Assembly (NCBI RefSeq): GCF_052072235.1
Contig: NZ_CM125436.1
Coordinates: 2,908,001 to 2,972,000 of the forward strand
Origin: Brevibacillus_D fluminis_A
GTDB lineage: Bacteria; Bacillota; Bacilli; Brevibacillales; Brevibacillaceae
Direction: 5' to 3'
DNA length: 64,000 nt
Positions 1 through 8,164 of this stretch are shown here, one piece after another. Under the pieces are notes generated by a model. It did no database searches. It saw only the letters and a program-made list of their open reading frames with translations, and had not been told where the DNA came from. Made by a program: the position numbers and the translations under genes. Position 1 is the first letter of the stretch; every line of letters begins with the position of its first letter.

Positions 1-403
1 GTTCGATCTCGGCCTTCATTTTCAACAGCGGATACATGGAGGCAGCATAGGTGCTGACATGGGGAGCCACGCTCGCTTTGGCCGACATGTACTTCATCAG
101 CTGCCCGCAGCTCGTCAAAAATTGCAGGATGTGGCTGAAATCTTTTTCGCTGAACACGTAACCGGTACCGAGCAGAGAGAGCATGTGCTCGATTCCTTCG
201 AGCGATGGAATCGGAACGCTCGCACCGGTTTCAAGTAATCCTTTTGCCTCTGCCGTTTCGTCGAGCATCCTGCGCAGCAGCTTGGGCGAGGCGATCGGCT
301 TCATTTGCTCGATCTGCCGTTTCCCTGCATAAGACACCGCATAGTCCAGAAGGTTTTCTTTCACTTTGTCGTACTCCAGACTTTTTAACGCTTTTTCGTT
401 CAT
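1..403 (-). CDS. MutS2-family ATPase, N-terminal part (gene runs off the window edge)
   Basis: The minus frame is open from an ATG at 403 to the window edge, giving the first 134 residues. The start reads MNEKALKSLEYDKVKENLL, followed by a helical stretch with a core like YAVSYAGKRQIEQMKPI. This is how MutS2-type proteins begin, where a mostly helical core leads into lever helices and an ATPase domain. MutS2 proteins act in recombination control or ribosome rescue rather than classical mismatch repair. The ATPase and any Smr domain lie outside the window, so full-length MutS2 cannot be told from a shorter MutS-like ATPase. An intrinsic terminator-like hairpin sits 42-80 bp upstream of the start. 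Confidence 0.6.
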   Translation of the reverse strand, partial: MNEKALKSLEYDKVKENLLDYAVSYAGKRQIEQMKPIASPKLLRRMLDETAEAKGLLETGASVPIPSLEGIEHMLSLLGTGYVFSEKDFSHILQFLTSCGQLMKYMSAKASVAPHVSTYAASMYPLLKMKAEIE

Positions 404-450
404 GTGTTTGGTTCGCTCCTTTTTTGGTTATGGCTGTGGTGAACAAAAAA

Positions 451-485
451 AGGGCGGAGAATGAACGTTCGTCATTCTCCGCCCT
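451..485 (-). terminator. Strong intrinsic terminator or attenuator just upstream of the MutS2-type gene
   Basis: A 14-bp perfect stem (AGGGCGGAGAATGA with its complement) and a 7-nt loop are followed on the minus strand by a run of T. It lies between the gerA operon and the MutS2-type start at 403. No gene ends right before it, so it may act as an attenuator of the leader rather than as a plain terminator. Confidence 0.7.
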
Positions 486-667
486 CGTATACCGACAGGT
501 TGCCAAAAAACCTGTCATTCGTGCGCATACAACGCAGCACCTGTACCATGTTCGACAGGCTTGCGCTTTTGCGATACCTATAAAAGCAAAAATCCGCGCT
601 GAACACAGCACGGATTGTGGACGCAATGATAGGTATATGTCACCTAAGGCATTGTATGAGATCCGTT
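486..667 (-). other. Structured intergenic leader-like region with serial hairpins
   Basis: No coding signal was accepted here. On the minus strand the stretch holds several hairpins: an 8-bp stem at 494-516 (GACAGGTT and its complement), a CCTGT/ACAGG stem near 540-560, an outer ATACCTAT/ATAGGTAT pairing near 575-640, and the terminator-like stem at 591-615. Together with the terminator at 451-485 this resembles a structured leader or a small RNA. I could not match it to T-box, 6S, RNase P, tmRNA or SRP RNA motifs. Confidence 0.35.
591..615 (-). terminator. Probable terminator of the gerA operon
   Basis: On the minus strand AATCCG-GCTG pairs with CAGC-CGGATT around a short loop, then TTTGCTTTT follows. 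It is the first U-tailed hairpin downstream of gerAC. Confidence 0.5.
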
Positions 668-784
668 GTTCTTAACTAATTCCAAGGCTTCAAATCACCC
701 ATAACCAAATAAACGGTGCTCACAGAACACAGTTGACCAGGCGGTTGGTTGGAAGCCTCACTATGGAATTGATTAGTTAAGAAC
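668..784. repeat. 117-nt element bounded by a 13-bp perfect inverted repeat
   Basis: The arms GTTCTTAACTAAT (668-680) and its exact complement (772-784) enclose further paired segments, including AGGCTTC/GAAGCCT and AACCAA/TTGGTT. The layout suits either a folded RNA or a small non-autonomous mobile element. Whether it recurs in the genome cannot be judged from one copy. Confidence 0.5.
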
Positions 785-895
785 GATCACCGACATCAAA
801 ATTCCTCCTCAGATGGGAATAAGAAGAATATAACCGAATCGCAGCGATGAAGTCAAGCGCGAATGTCAAGCCTTGCCATCCACAAATGTCCCCCT

Positions 896-2050
896 TCAGT
901 TGGTGATGCTGGAGCGGATGATGTCCATTTTCAGCTGAAAACTGATTTTGGCCTGCTTGTACACTTTGCGCCACTGCTCCTTAGTCAAATCTTCCGTGCG
1001 AAGCTGTGCGCGGTACTGTTCGCCGAAACCGATTGGGTCCACTTCGTTTTTTTTCAGGAATGCGACGAGGGTATCCATTTCTTGTACCATTTTCTTCGAA
1101 ACGGCCTGATTAATCTCATCGAGCACTTCCTGGTTCTCCAAATTGAGTTTTTGATCAATCTCCGCCAAGCGCGTGCGGATATGGATGGACACCTGAAAAA
1201 CGGGCGGATTCGGCGAAATCAGCTTGGTTTCCGTCTTGCTGGAAAGCGTATCGAGCACGATCGGGATTTCCTTCAATTTTTGACCCCCCTGCTCTTTCTT
1301 GCCTTTTTCTCCCCCGAGTTTGGGGATGGACGCCTGGAACAGCCCTGTCCGAAATTGATCGCGGAGCAGCTTGATGTAGAACGTCTGCTGCGGTTTGACC
1401 CAGTCCACATACCGATCGTTCCGAAAAAGCGCAAGTCCTTTGACTTTGATGTCGTCCCCTTTCCGGACGATATAAGGCAGATAAGGATCGCTGCCTTCGC
1501 TATAGTAGGCGCGGAGAAACTCATGCAGCGTGGGGGACGGGAGCTGCTCCCCGCGTACATTTTTGAAGATGGTGTAATACAGGTACAATCCGATGTTTCC
1601 TTGTTCAGGAAACGATTCGCTGATGAAGTCATAGCTCTTCCCAGCCACCACGGCCAAGTAAGGCCGGCTGCCAACTTCTGTCCGGTCCAGCGCCTGGACA
1701 AAGGAGATCAATCCGTTTTTGGCCATCTCCTCTCCGTACAAGATTACGCGCAGCTGGCCCAGCCGCGGCTTACGGTCCAATTGCAAATCCATCTCGTTGA
1801 CGATGCCCCGCAATGTAATCCCTTTGCCCGAAACCACCTGGACTTTTTGTTTCGCCAAGGTGTTCACGACGGGAATCGACGCAGTGCCGCGGTATAATCC
1901 TTTGCCCAGCTGGTCAAAACCGATCACGGTGATGAGTCCCGTTTCATCCAGCACATGAGAAGGTTCGCAGCCGCAAAGCAATGCGAGAACGCACGTTATG
2001 AACATGCACACGCCTCGTTTTTTCAGCGAGATGTTATGTGCTGCTCTCAT
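896..2050 (-). CDS. gerAC: Spore germination receptor lipoprotein, Ger(x)C family (C subunit)
   Basis: This 384-residue protein is the C subunit of a GerA-type germinant receptor, a lipoprotein on the outer face of the spore inner membrane. The chosen ATG at 2050 follows GAGAGGGGGG and opens a basic, then hydrophobic signal (MFITCVLALLCGCEPS) with a lipobox-like cysteine. The mature part starts with the typical DETGLITVIGFDQ segment. The family length is about 370-400. The start overlaps the end of gerAB by 17 bp, so the two are probably translationally coupled. A longer open frame to 2146 exists but lacks a good ribosome site and would bury the signal peptide. Confidence 0.93.
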   Translation of the reverse strand: MRAAHNISLKKRGVCMFITCVLALLCGCEPSHVLDETGLITVIGFDQLGKGLYRGTASIPVVNTLAKQKVQVVSGKGITLRGIVNEMDLQLDRKPRLGQLRVILYGEEMAKNGLISFVQALDRTEVGSRPYLAVVAGKSYDFISESFPEQGNIGLYLYYTIFKNVRGEQLPSPTLHEFLRAYYSEGSDPYLPYIVRKGDDIKVKGLALFRNDRYVDWVKPQQTFYIKLLRDQFRTGLFQASIPKLGGEKGKKEQGGQKLKEIPIVLDTLSSKTETKLISPNPPVFQVSIHIRTRLAEIDQKLNLENQEVLDEINQAVSKKMVQEMDTLVAFLKKNEVDPIGFGEQYRAQLRTEDLTKEQWRKVYKQAKISFQLKMDIIRSSITN

Positions 2051-3164
2051 GCTCGTGCCCCCCTCTCTTCTTTTTGCGCCACATTGCTTTGAGCGACGCC
2101 ATGACGTACAAGAATGGCGGGTATGCGAAAACCGCATACAGCCCAACCCTGGAAGCGAAATCGACCATCGCGTTGATATGCGTGCGTGTCAGGAAAAATT
2201 GGCAAGCAATGAAGATCGTCACCAAAACGAGAAGCGTGGTCTTTTTGGCTGACCAATTGAACATTCTTTTGAACCCGCGCGAGACAGACCAGGTGTACAG
2301 CATGATATTCGGCAAAATGATCAAGAGCCAGAGGGGAATGATGATATATTCAAACCGTTCGAGAAATGGCATATAGACCATCTGCTGCAGGTTGAGCGTC
2401 GGCCAAACGGCTTGCATCAACTGCTTTTTGCTGAAAAACGTGAGCGTGACGATCATGACGCATAAATAGATAAAATTGGTATAGAAAAGCCCAAATTGCG
2501 CAGATGCGCCAGCGCGCTTTTTCTCACGCAAGAAGGGATAGAGAATATAGGAAATCTCGAAGCCTACCATTGTGAACGACATCGCGATGGAACCATTGAG
2601 AATTTGCGGTAATTTGGCTTCCAGAACAGGATACAGATAGGACCATCTCGCATACTGCAGCGGAAAATACATATCAAGAACTACCCACGCGGTTAAGACC
2701 AGGCTGATGAACGTGTAGCCTGTGATGATACGAATTCCCCCCATAATCGTGTACACGGCAAGCCCCAAAATGACCAAAGCGATCGACCACGTCGACACTT
2801 TCGGGAACATCCACGTTTGGATCACCTCAATGTAGGTGCGCATGATTGCCAACGCAATCAGGGTGAAATACGTCATGTAGAGCAAATTCAGCACATTTCC
2901 AATCCACGTTCCAAACACATCGCAATTGATCCCGTACAGATCGGAGGACGGGTAGAGGGACAACGTGCGCGTGATGATCCACATGATGAGATGAGCAGCG
3001 ATCCCGGCGATAATCAGCGAGATCCACGCATCATGTCCGGCCTCTTTTGCCACAAACCGCTGAAAGCCGAGGACACCCACGCCGACCTGGTTCGAGTGAA
3101 CCAAAATCGCCAGCAAATAGGCGGGTATTTGATTGGACTTCTTGGGATAGACATTAATCTCCAT
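2034..3164 (-). CDS. gerAB: Spore germination receptor permease-like subunit (B subunit)
   Basis: The 376-residue product is a polytopic membrane protein of the GerAB/APC-like family with about ten hydrophobic segments, beginning IPAYLLAILVHSNQVGVGVL. GerAB proteins carry the germinant-binding pocket of the receptor. ATG 3164 is preceded by AGGGGAG at good spacing, 10 bp after the gerAA stop. The alternative upstream ATG at 3191 would lie inside gerAA and has no ribosome site. It is the middle gene of gerAA-AB-AC. The germinant recognised cannot be read from sequence. Confidence 0.93.
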   Translation of the reverse strand: MEINVYPKKSNQIPAYLLAILVHSNQVGVGVLGFQRFVAKEAGHDAWISLIIAGIAAHLIMWIITRTLSLYPSSDLYGINCDVFGTWIGNVLNLLYMTYFTLIALAIMRTYIEVIQTWMFPKVSTWSIALVILGLAVYTIMGGIRIITGYTFISLVLTAWVVLDMYFPLQYARWSYLYPVLEAKLPQILNGSIAMSFTMVGFEISYILYPFLREKKRAGASAQFGLFYTNFIYLCVMIVTLTFFSKKQLMQAVWPTLNLQQMVYMPFLERFEYIIIPLWLLIILPNIMLYTWSVSRGFKRMFNWSAKKTTLLVLVTIFIACQFFLTRTHINAMVDFASRVGLYAVFAYPPFLYVMASLKAMWRKKKRGGHEHESST

Positions 3165-3174
3165 AAGTTCTCCC

Positions 3175-4623
3175 CTACTCGTCAATGTCATCCATCTGTT
3201 CGGCTTTCCTCGGGCTGAAGCGGTAGTCGTCCTTTGGTCGATAAAGTTGCGGACGCATGCCAAAAAATTGAATCGGTGCCCGAATGAAGCTGTCTTTCAG
3301 GTCCGCAAAACGCAGCGGATATACCGGGTGAAGATACGGACGTCCCAGGCTTGTTTGGCGCAGCAAATGTGTGAGCAAAAAACTTACTCCTACCGCGATC
3401 CCGAATCCGCCCCAAAACCCTGCGAGCAAAATGATCGGAAAGCGAAGCACACGAATAACCGCACCTAAGATATAGTTGGGCGAACTGAATGATGACAGTG
3501 CCCCCAAAGCGACGATGATAATCAAAATGTTGCTGGTGAACCCCGCTTGTACAATGGCTTGTCCGATCACGATACCGCCTACGATACCGATCGTTTGCCC
3601 GATTTTGGTCGGCAACCGGGCGCCGGCTTCGCGCAAAAGCTCAATGATTCCCTCCAGCATGATCGCTTCGAACAAGGGCGGGAACGGTACTCGCGAGCGG
3701 GATTGGGCAAGCGAGATCAACAGATCGGCCGGGATAATTTCATAATGATAGGTCAGCGCCGCTACATATGCAGGTGTCAGCAGCAAGGCGAGAAACATCG
3801 CCAGGAAACGCAAGAGACGCAAAAATGTAGAAATGCTCCAACGAAAATACGAATCCTCTGTCGCCTGGAATAATTGGATGAACGTAACTGGACCGAGTAT
3901 GGCTAATGGACTTCCTTGTACGAAAACGACGACTTGCCCTTGCAAAAGGCCCGCAACGGCTCGATCCGGCCGCTCTGTGAGGACCAGCTGCGGAAATACA
4001 CAAAACTCTTTGTCCTTGATGTATTGGACCAGCATGCTCGCATCGATCACGCTATCGACCATGAGATCATGGATGCGTTGCCGGACTGTTTGCACATTTT
4101 CTTCATCGGTTATGCCGTCCATATACACCAGCGCGATTTCAGTGGGCGCGGTTTCACCGACAATCATTCGTTCATGAAACAAGCGCGGCGATCGAATATA
4201 TTTGCGAATCAACGCGAGGTTGATTTCCAGCGACTCCACAAATGAATTTTGCGGTCCCAGAATATTTGTTTCATTCTCAGGCGGGCTGACTTGACGCGAT
4301 ACGGTGTTTTTGACCGGAAAATAAATCCCGTACTCCGCTTGTTCCAGCTGGATGTAGGCGCCGCCGCTCAGTAAACAGTCAATGATCTGGTTCTCGTCGA
4401 AAATTCGCTGCTCTTCCGATACGCCGATTTCGCGCTCGATTTCGGGCATCGTGATCGTCGATCCATTCATCCCCTGCAGGCGCGGGATGAGATATTGATA
4501 AATGACTTTTTGATCCGTCAACGTGCTCAAATAATAGAGGCGGATGACACCGCCATCCGTTTCGATATGATCGATTTTTAAATCTGCCGTGTTGGAAACC
4601 CATCGCTGAAACGACTGCTCCAT
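3175..4623 (-). CDS. gerAA: Spore germination receptor A subunit, GerA family
   Basis: The 482-residue product has the two-part GerA plan. A soluble N-terminal region of about 270 residues includes a PTEIALVYMDGITDEENV segment typical of the family. A membrane region follows from about residue 290, with helices such as LLRFLAMFLALLLTPAYVAA. GerA subunits assemble into an inner-membrane receptor and ion channel that opens on binding nutrient. It is the first gene of the operon. The ribosome site CGGGAG sits 11 nt before the ATG, somewhat far. Forespore expression by sigma G would be expected, but I did not find a convincing promoter. Confidence 0.93.
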   Translation of the reverse strand: MEQSFQRWVSNTADLKIDHIETDGGVIRLYYLSTLTDQKVIYQYLIPRLQGMNGSTITMPEIEREIGVSEEQRIFDENQIIDCLLSGGAYIQLEQAEYGIYFPVKNTVSRQVSPPENETNILGPQNSFVESLEINLALIRKYIRSPRLFHERMIVGETAPTEIALVYMDGITDEENVQTVRQRIHDLMVDSVIDASMLVQYIKDKEFCVFPQLVLTERPDRAVAGLLQGQVVVFVQGSPLAILGPVTFIQLFQATEDSYFRWSISTFLRLLRFLAMFLALLLTPAYVAALTYHYEIIPADLLISLAQSRSRVPFPPLFEAIMLEGIIELLREAGARLPTKIGQTIGIVGGIVIGQAIVQAGFTSNILIIIVALGALSSFSSPNYILGAVIRVLRFPIILLAGFWGGFGIAVGVSFLLTHLLRQTSLGRPYLHPVYPLRFADLKDSFIRAPIQFFGMRPQLYRPKDDYRFSPRKAEQMDDIDE

Positions 4624-5027
4624 CTTGTTGTCAACTCCCGCTTGCCTGGGATCATCGATTGCGCGATGACGGACTAAACTTGGTTAAAGCATTCCCACGT
4701 TTACCCAATCCCATACGAATGAAAGAGGGCTTCCCTGGCGTGTATAACCGGGAAGCCCTCTTGTTTACAGGTTGATTTACAGGTTGATGATCTTGGTAGC
4801 GATGGTTTTACAAAATGCGCGGTCGTATTGTTTTTTTAGCTGTCGCCCTTCATTTTACAGCAGATAAAAGCGGTCATTTTTTCTAAACTTACGCTGAGTA
4901 ATTATGGCCCTTTGGTAAAAAATTATAGGACTAACGATCGTAACTATAGCTAAGCTTAGCTTTTGTCTAGGAGCGCAAGATGAATTCATTTGTTAAGCGA
5001 AAAGGAAATCCTTATAAGGGTGATGCT
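4624..5027. other. Intergenic region between gerA and a broken gene
   Basis: Divergent spacer of about 400 bp. It holds the hairpin at 4724-4761, a short direct repeat (ACAGGTTGAT near 4767 and again near 4780) and an AT-rich stretch from about 4850 on. No further open frame with a ribosome site was found. Confidence 0.5.
4724..4761. terminator. Strong 12-bp hairpin upstream of gerAA
   Basis: AGAGGGCTTCCC pairs perfectly with GGGAAGCCCTCT across a 14-nt loop, and TGTTT follows on the plus strand. No gene reads into it from the left on plus, so its role (terminator of a lost gene, or leader structure of gerA) is open. Confidence 0.5.
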
Positions 5028-5438
5028 ATGTTTTACAGATTTGTTATACTTTGTATGACTCTATGTCTCGTAATCCTAAAAGCGGACTACACGTTTTCCT
5101 TTCATTCAAGCATATGTAAGCCTAGAATTGTTGAAGTGAAAACCTTACCACTACCTTTAGAGGGTACGAGTGTTGTCTTACCTGCCGGAGCAGGAACTTA
5201 AACCATAAAAATAAATGCTGAATGTACAACAAAAGTGAATTTTTGGATTGCCCCAACTGGAACAGCAGTACAAAAATATAGATTTGTAGGGGACGGAATT
5301 AGAGAGAAGAATGGATGGTCTTTCAACTGGGAGTATAAAGATAAAATTTATTTAGATCATATTATAGTAGAGGCAATTGGGGAAAATAACCAAAAAGATA
5401 GATACTTCATAAAAATAGAAAAAGACGTAACCCAGTAG
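5028..5438 (+). pseudogene. Small secreted protein gene interrupted by an in-frame stop
   Basis: The first half starts at ATG 5028 after AAGGGTG and encodes a signal-like segment (MFYRFVILCMTLCLVILK), running to TAA at 5199-5201. The same frame continues directly behind the stop with a protein-like stretch (KVNFWIAPTGTAVQKY, then DGIREKNGWSFNWEYKDKIY) up to TAG at 5436-5438. That both halves share one frame with a single stop between them suggests a recent nonsense change (for example TAT or TAC to TAA). Base use is clearly more AT-rich than in the neighbours. The family was not recognised. It may instead be two small genes, but the second half lacks its own ribosome site. Confidence 0.5.
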
Positions 5439-5692
5439 TAAAAATCACTGCTGGGTTACGTTTAGCATGATCAGCCCAATATCTAGCCCCTTCTTGTCGC
5501 ATAATGCCAGTGCCTTGTCCACTTTGATCATACGTTCCTTTTCGGTATCCAGTCTCAATTTTTACAGCTAAAGCCCCAGCCCTTAGCGATTCGTCTTTCC
5601 AACTTGAGCTAAGACCCCATCCATTAGGAAGGACATTCTTTACATAATCATAGAATGGAACGAGTACAGTACAATCACAGGCGCATTCTACT
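5409..5692 (-). pseudogene. Relic of a SpoIID/LytB-domain protein
   Basis: The minus frame carries VPFYDYVKNVLPNGW, then SWKDESLRAGALAVKIETGY, and later GIMRQEGARYWADHAKRNP. These match the start and the end of SpoIID-type domains (peptidoglycan glycosidase fold), where VP.DYV..VLP..W, ESLKAGA.AVK and SQ.G..YWA are hallmarks. The middle of the domain is missing, there is no start codon or signal peptide, and a stop lies directly upstream. It is therefore a doubly truncated remnant. The left end merges with the hairpin at 5426-5460. Confidence 0.55.
5426..5460 (+). terminator. Hairpin at the end of the broken secreted-protein gene
   Basis: CGTAACCCAG pairs with CTGGGTTACG over a 15-nt loop, and TTTAGC follows on plus. 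The left arm includes the last codons of the preceding frame. Confidence 0.45.
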
Positions 5693-6107
5693 CCTGGTTA
5701 ACCGCACTCTCATTCATATACAGCACTTCCCACAAGTGTCCGTCGAGATCCTGGAAGCTCCAGGTGTACATGAAATCCCCATGCGATACCGGATCATTGA
5801 AAGGCTTGCCGCCTGCCGCGAGCGCTTTTGACACAAGCTCGTCGACTTGTTCCTTGCTCTCGACGGATACGGCTACGATCACTTCCGTACCGGTTGTCGT
5901 ATCGATGATGTCTTTTTTGGTAAACGTCTTGAAAAACGCTTCAACCAGCAGCATGGCGTAACTATTTTCGCCGATGATCATGCAGGCGGCGTTTTGATCC
6001 GTGAATTGCGGATTGAATTCAAAGCCGACTTTTGCGAAAAACTCCATCGTTGCGTTCAAATCTTTAACAGGCAGGTTGACGAAAATTTGTTTTGCTGTTG
6101 CTCCCAT
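5688..6107 (-). CDS. VOC (glyoxalase/bleomycin-resistance fold) family protein
   Basis: The 139-residue product has the paired beta-alpha-beta-beta-beta modules of the vicinal oxygen chelate superfamily. It begins AKQIFVNLPVKDLNATMEFF and ends WSFQDLDGHLWEVLYM, the usual DPDGH-like turn with the final metal-ligand glutamate (WEV). This subgroup, similar to PhnB or YaeR-like extradiol-fold proteins, is mostly uncharacterised, so the substrate is unknown. The start is supported by GAGGTGA seven bases upstream. It seems to be transcribed alone. Confidence 0.85.
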   Translation of the reverse strand: MGATAKQIFVNLPVKDLNATMEFFAKVGFEFNPQFTDQNAACMIIGENSYAMLLVEAFFKTFTKKDIIDTTTGTEVIVAVSVESKEQVDELVSKALAAGGKPFNDPVSHGDFMYTWSFQDLDGHLWEVLYMNESAVNQE

Positions 6108-6451
6108 TCACGATCACCTCATCGAATGATTGAACTCTTCTAAGATGCTACCTACTTTATCACAGGATGTGGCAGATGGTTTCTTCTCGATTGCGGTCTT
6201 GCTGGCTTGATGTGGGAAGAAAGGATTGACAGTGGACAAGCGGGGATGATAGATTTCCCTTTTTAGAGAGTTTGATCGAAGGGCGAGAAATTGCGATGTG
6301 GTGGGAGTGAGTTGGGGCAGGAAAAATCGTAGCGGGGATTTCGTTACTTCTGATTGTAGATATAGAACTAATGTGGATTCGATGGTTGATTTTTACCTGT
6401 GCGCCATTTTTGGTACTTTCGTTCAACTTCAGCATATTAAATCGAAAAAAA

Positions 6452-6501
6452 CAGCCGATCCAACAGGACGGTCATTCAACGCTCCCACCTGTCGGATCGG
6501 C
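6452..6501 (-). terminator. Intrinsic terminator of the padR-like gene
   Basis: AGCCGATCC plus CAGG pairs with CCTG plus GGATCGGCT. On the minus strand the stem is followed by seven T. It lies 24 bp after the regulator stop. Confidence 0.85.
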
Positions 6502-6524
6502 TGCTTCCCTGTGCATGTGACTGA

Positions 6525-7070
6525 TTACTGCTGCTGTTTTGCCATCAATCGTTCGCACCATTTGATATAAAGCCGCTCGTACTCCACGCCGAATTCTACT
6601 ACCGAGAGGCTTGAGGCGATCGGATCTTGCTCATTGCCGGGCGTTCGCATCGTTTCAAGCTCGGCTAATTTTTCAAGATAGGCTGCCAGCCTTTCTTCGT
6701 GCTGTTTTTTGATCCATGCGAGCTGTTCATGCATTTTTTCCGGCGCGACCAACCAGGAGTTGTACGCTTTGAGCAAAAAATTATCGCGGATATGCTCGAC
6801 TTCTCCAGGTTCCATCGTCCATTCGATGATGGCTTGGCGTCCGCTTTCGGTTATTTCGTATACTTTCCGCGCTGGGCGGTATGTAAGCTGCTCAACGCCT
6901 TGCAGCCTGATGAGCCCTTCTTCCTCCATTTTCGCCAATTCCGGATAAACCTGGTTGCTGCCGGCTTTCCAAAACGGTCCCAGCCGATTGTTCATCTGCT
7001 GCTTGATATCGTACCCGCTGAGCGGCTCACGCGCCAATAACGACAACAGCGCATAACGAATTGGGCTCAT
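6525..7070 (-). CDS. PadR-family transcriptional regulator
   Basis: The 181-residue product has an N-terminal winged helix (YALLSLLAREPLSGYDIKQ, then the SNQVYPELAKMEEEGLI wing helix) and a C-terminal helical dimer domain (VEFGVEYERLYIKWCERL). PadR proteins are local repressors that sense small molecules, often phenolics or drugs. The start MSPIRYAL at 7070 is backed by GAGGAG eight bases upstream. The 12 extra codons of the longer frame have no such support. The neighbour on the left (VOC) and on the right (aldo/keto reductase) are candidate targets, but no clear operator was seen. Confidence 0.9.
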   Translation of the reverse strand: MSPIRYALLSLLAREPLSGYDIKQQMNNRLGPFWKAGSNQVYPELAKMEEEGLIRLQGVEQLTYRPARKVYEITESGRQAIIEWTMEPGEVEHIRDNFLLKAYNSWLVAPEKMHEQLAWIKKQHEERLAAYLEKLAELETMRTPGNEQDPIASSLSVVEFGVEYERLYIKWCERLMAKQQQ

Positions 7071-7162
7071 GACAACAACTCCTCTTTTCATGAACAAAAA
7101 TAACATAGGTTCATTTTACTATAGTATCAGCTCGTCTGTTTGGCAACTGCTGTTTTTTACGC

Positions 7163-8071
7163 CTAGCTGTGGTGCTGGACATACCGGTTCGCTTTGCTGA
7201 TGGTGCGAATCCACTCGATTTCATCGGCTTGCAGCTGTACATGTCCTGCCGCTGCGTTCGCCAAAAGCTGCTCCGGTCTGCTTGCTCCGGGAATCACCGT
7301 CGCGACGGCAGGGTGTGCGAGTGCATAGCGAAGTGCGATTTGCGATAAGGAACGGCTGTCATCGGCAAGCTCCTCCAGCTTATCCAGCATGGCGATGAGC
7401 GCGTCACGGCTGTAATCAAGGTATCCTTCTTGCGCCTTTTCCCGAAAGCGCTCGCTGATCAGCCCGCTTGCCACTGGTCCGCGAACGATCGCGTTGATGC
7501 CGTGCTGCTCCAAAAGCGGCAGCACCTCTTCTTCCGGTCGACGATCGAGAATGCTGTACTGCGTCATCAAACTGACGATCCGGGAGCGTTTCACATACTC
7601 GCGAATCACATTGGGGCGGATCGAAGAGATGCCGTAATAGCGGATGACGCCTTCGCGTTTCAGCTCTTCAAACGCCTCGATCGTCTCGTCGATATTGTCT
7701 TCCAATGTGCCGCCATGCAGCTGGTACAGATCGATGTAATCGGTTTGCAAGCGCTGCAGGTTGCCTTTGACCGCTTCCTTGATGTAGGCTTTGGTCGGGT
7801 CCCAAACCCAGCCCTCTTTTCCCGGGATTCTTCTGTTGCCCACTTTTGTCGCCACCACGAGCTTGTCCCGTCTGCCCTTGATCGCTTTGCCCAGCAGCAC
7901 TTCGTTTTGTCCATAATCATATAAATCGGACGTATCGAAAAAATTGACGCCAAGATCCATCGCTTCATGCAAAAGCGAGAGCGCTTTTGGCTCATCCGTG
8001 CCGATCGACATGCATCCAAAGCCGATTTCGCTGACCACAAGCTCGGATGGTCCCAGTTTGTTGTACTTCAT
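7163..8071 (-). CDS. Aldo/keto reductase family oxidoreductase
   Basis: The 302-residue protein has the AKR barrel signature. MKYNKLGPSELVVSEIGFG opens the first strand, FFDTSDLYDYGQNEVLLG carries catalytic Asp and Tyr, and DKLVVATKVG carries the catalytic Lys. The end has an AVATVIPGASRPEQLLANA loop for NADP binding. It most resembles general stress AKRs of the YhdN/IolS type, which reduce aldehydes. GGAGGAG six bases before ATG 8071 fixes the start, ten codons inside the longer frame. It has its own short promoter region and is not coupled to padR. Confidence 0.9.
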   Translation of the reverse strand: MKYNKLGPSELVVSEIGFGCMSIGTDEPKALSLLHEAMDLGVNFFDTSDLYDYGQNEVLLGKAIKGRRDKLVVATKVGNRRIPGKEGWVWDPTKAYIKEAVKGNLQRLQTDYIDLYQLHGGTLEDNIDETIEAFEELKREGVIRYYGISSIRPNVIREYVKRSRIVSLMTQYSILDRRPEEEVLPLLEQHGINAIVRGPVASGLISERFREKAQEGYLDYSRDALIAMLDKLEELADDSRSLSQIALRYALAHPAVATVIPGASRPEQLLANAAAGHVQLQADEIEWIRTISKANRYVQHHS

Positions 8072-8164
8072 CGCGGTCTCCTCCATTCCCGTCGCACACA
8101 TTCGTCATTGCTTCTTATTGTACCATCAATCCATTCTTTTTTTGAAAATGACTTCTGCCCGTAA

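Noticed and set aside
451..785. Identification of the region as 6S RNA, T-box, RNase P or SRP RNA
   Set aside because: Key signatures were absent, such as the T-box GGTGG core, the RNase P GAGGAAAGTCC core and the SRP GGAA-loop arm. It was left as an unassigned structured region.
863..1897. 344-codon open frame on the plus strand
   Set aside because: It is antisense to gerAC, has no ribosome site and a His/Phe/Arg-rich composition typical of shadow frames.
6160..6435. 91-codon minus frame between the VOC and padR genes
   Set aside because: Low-complexity Ser/Ile/His-rich translation and no ribosome site. It lies downstream of the padR terminator.
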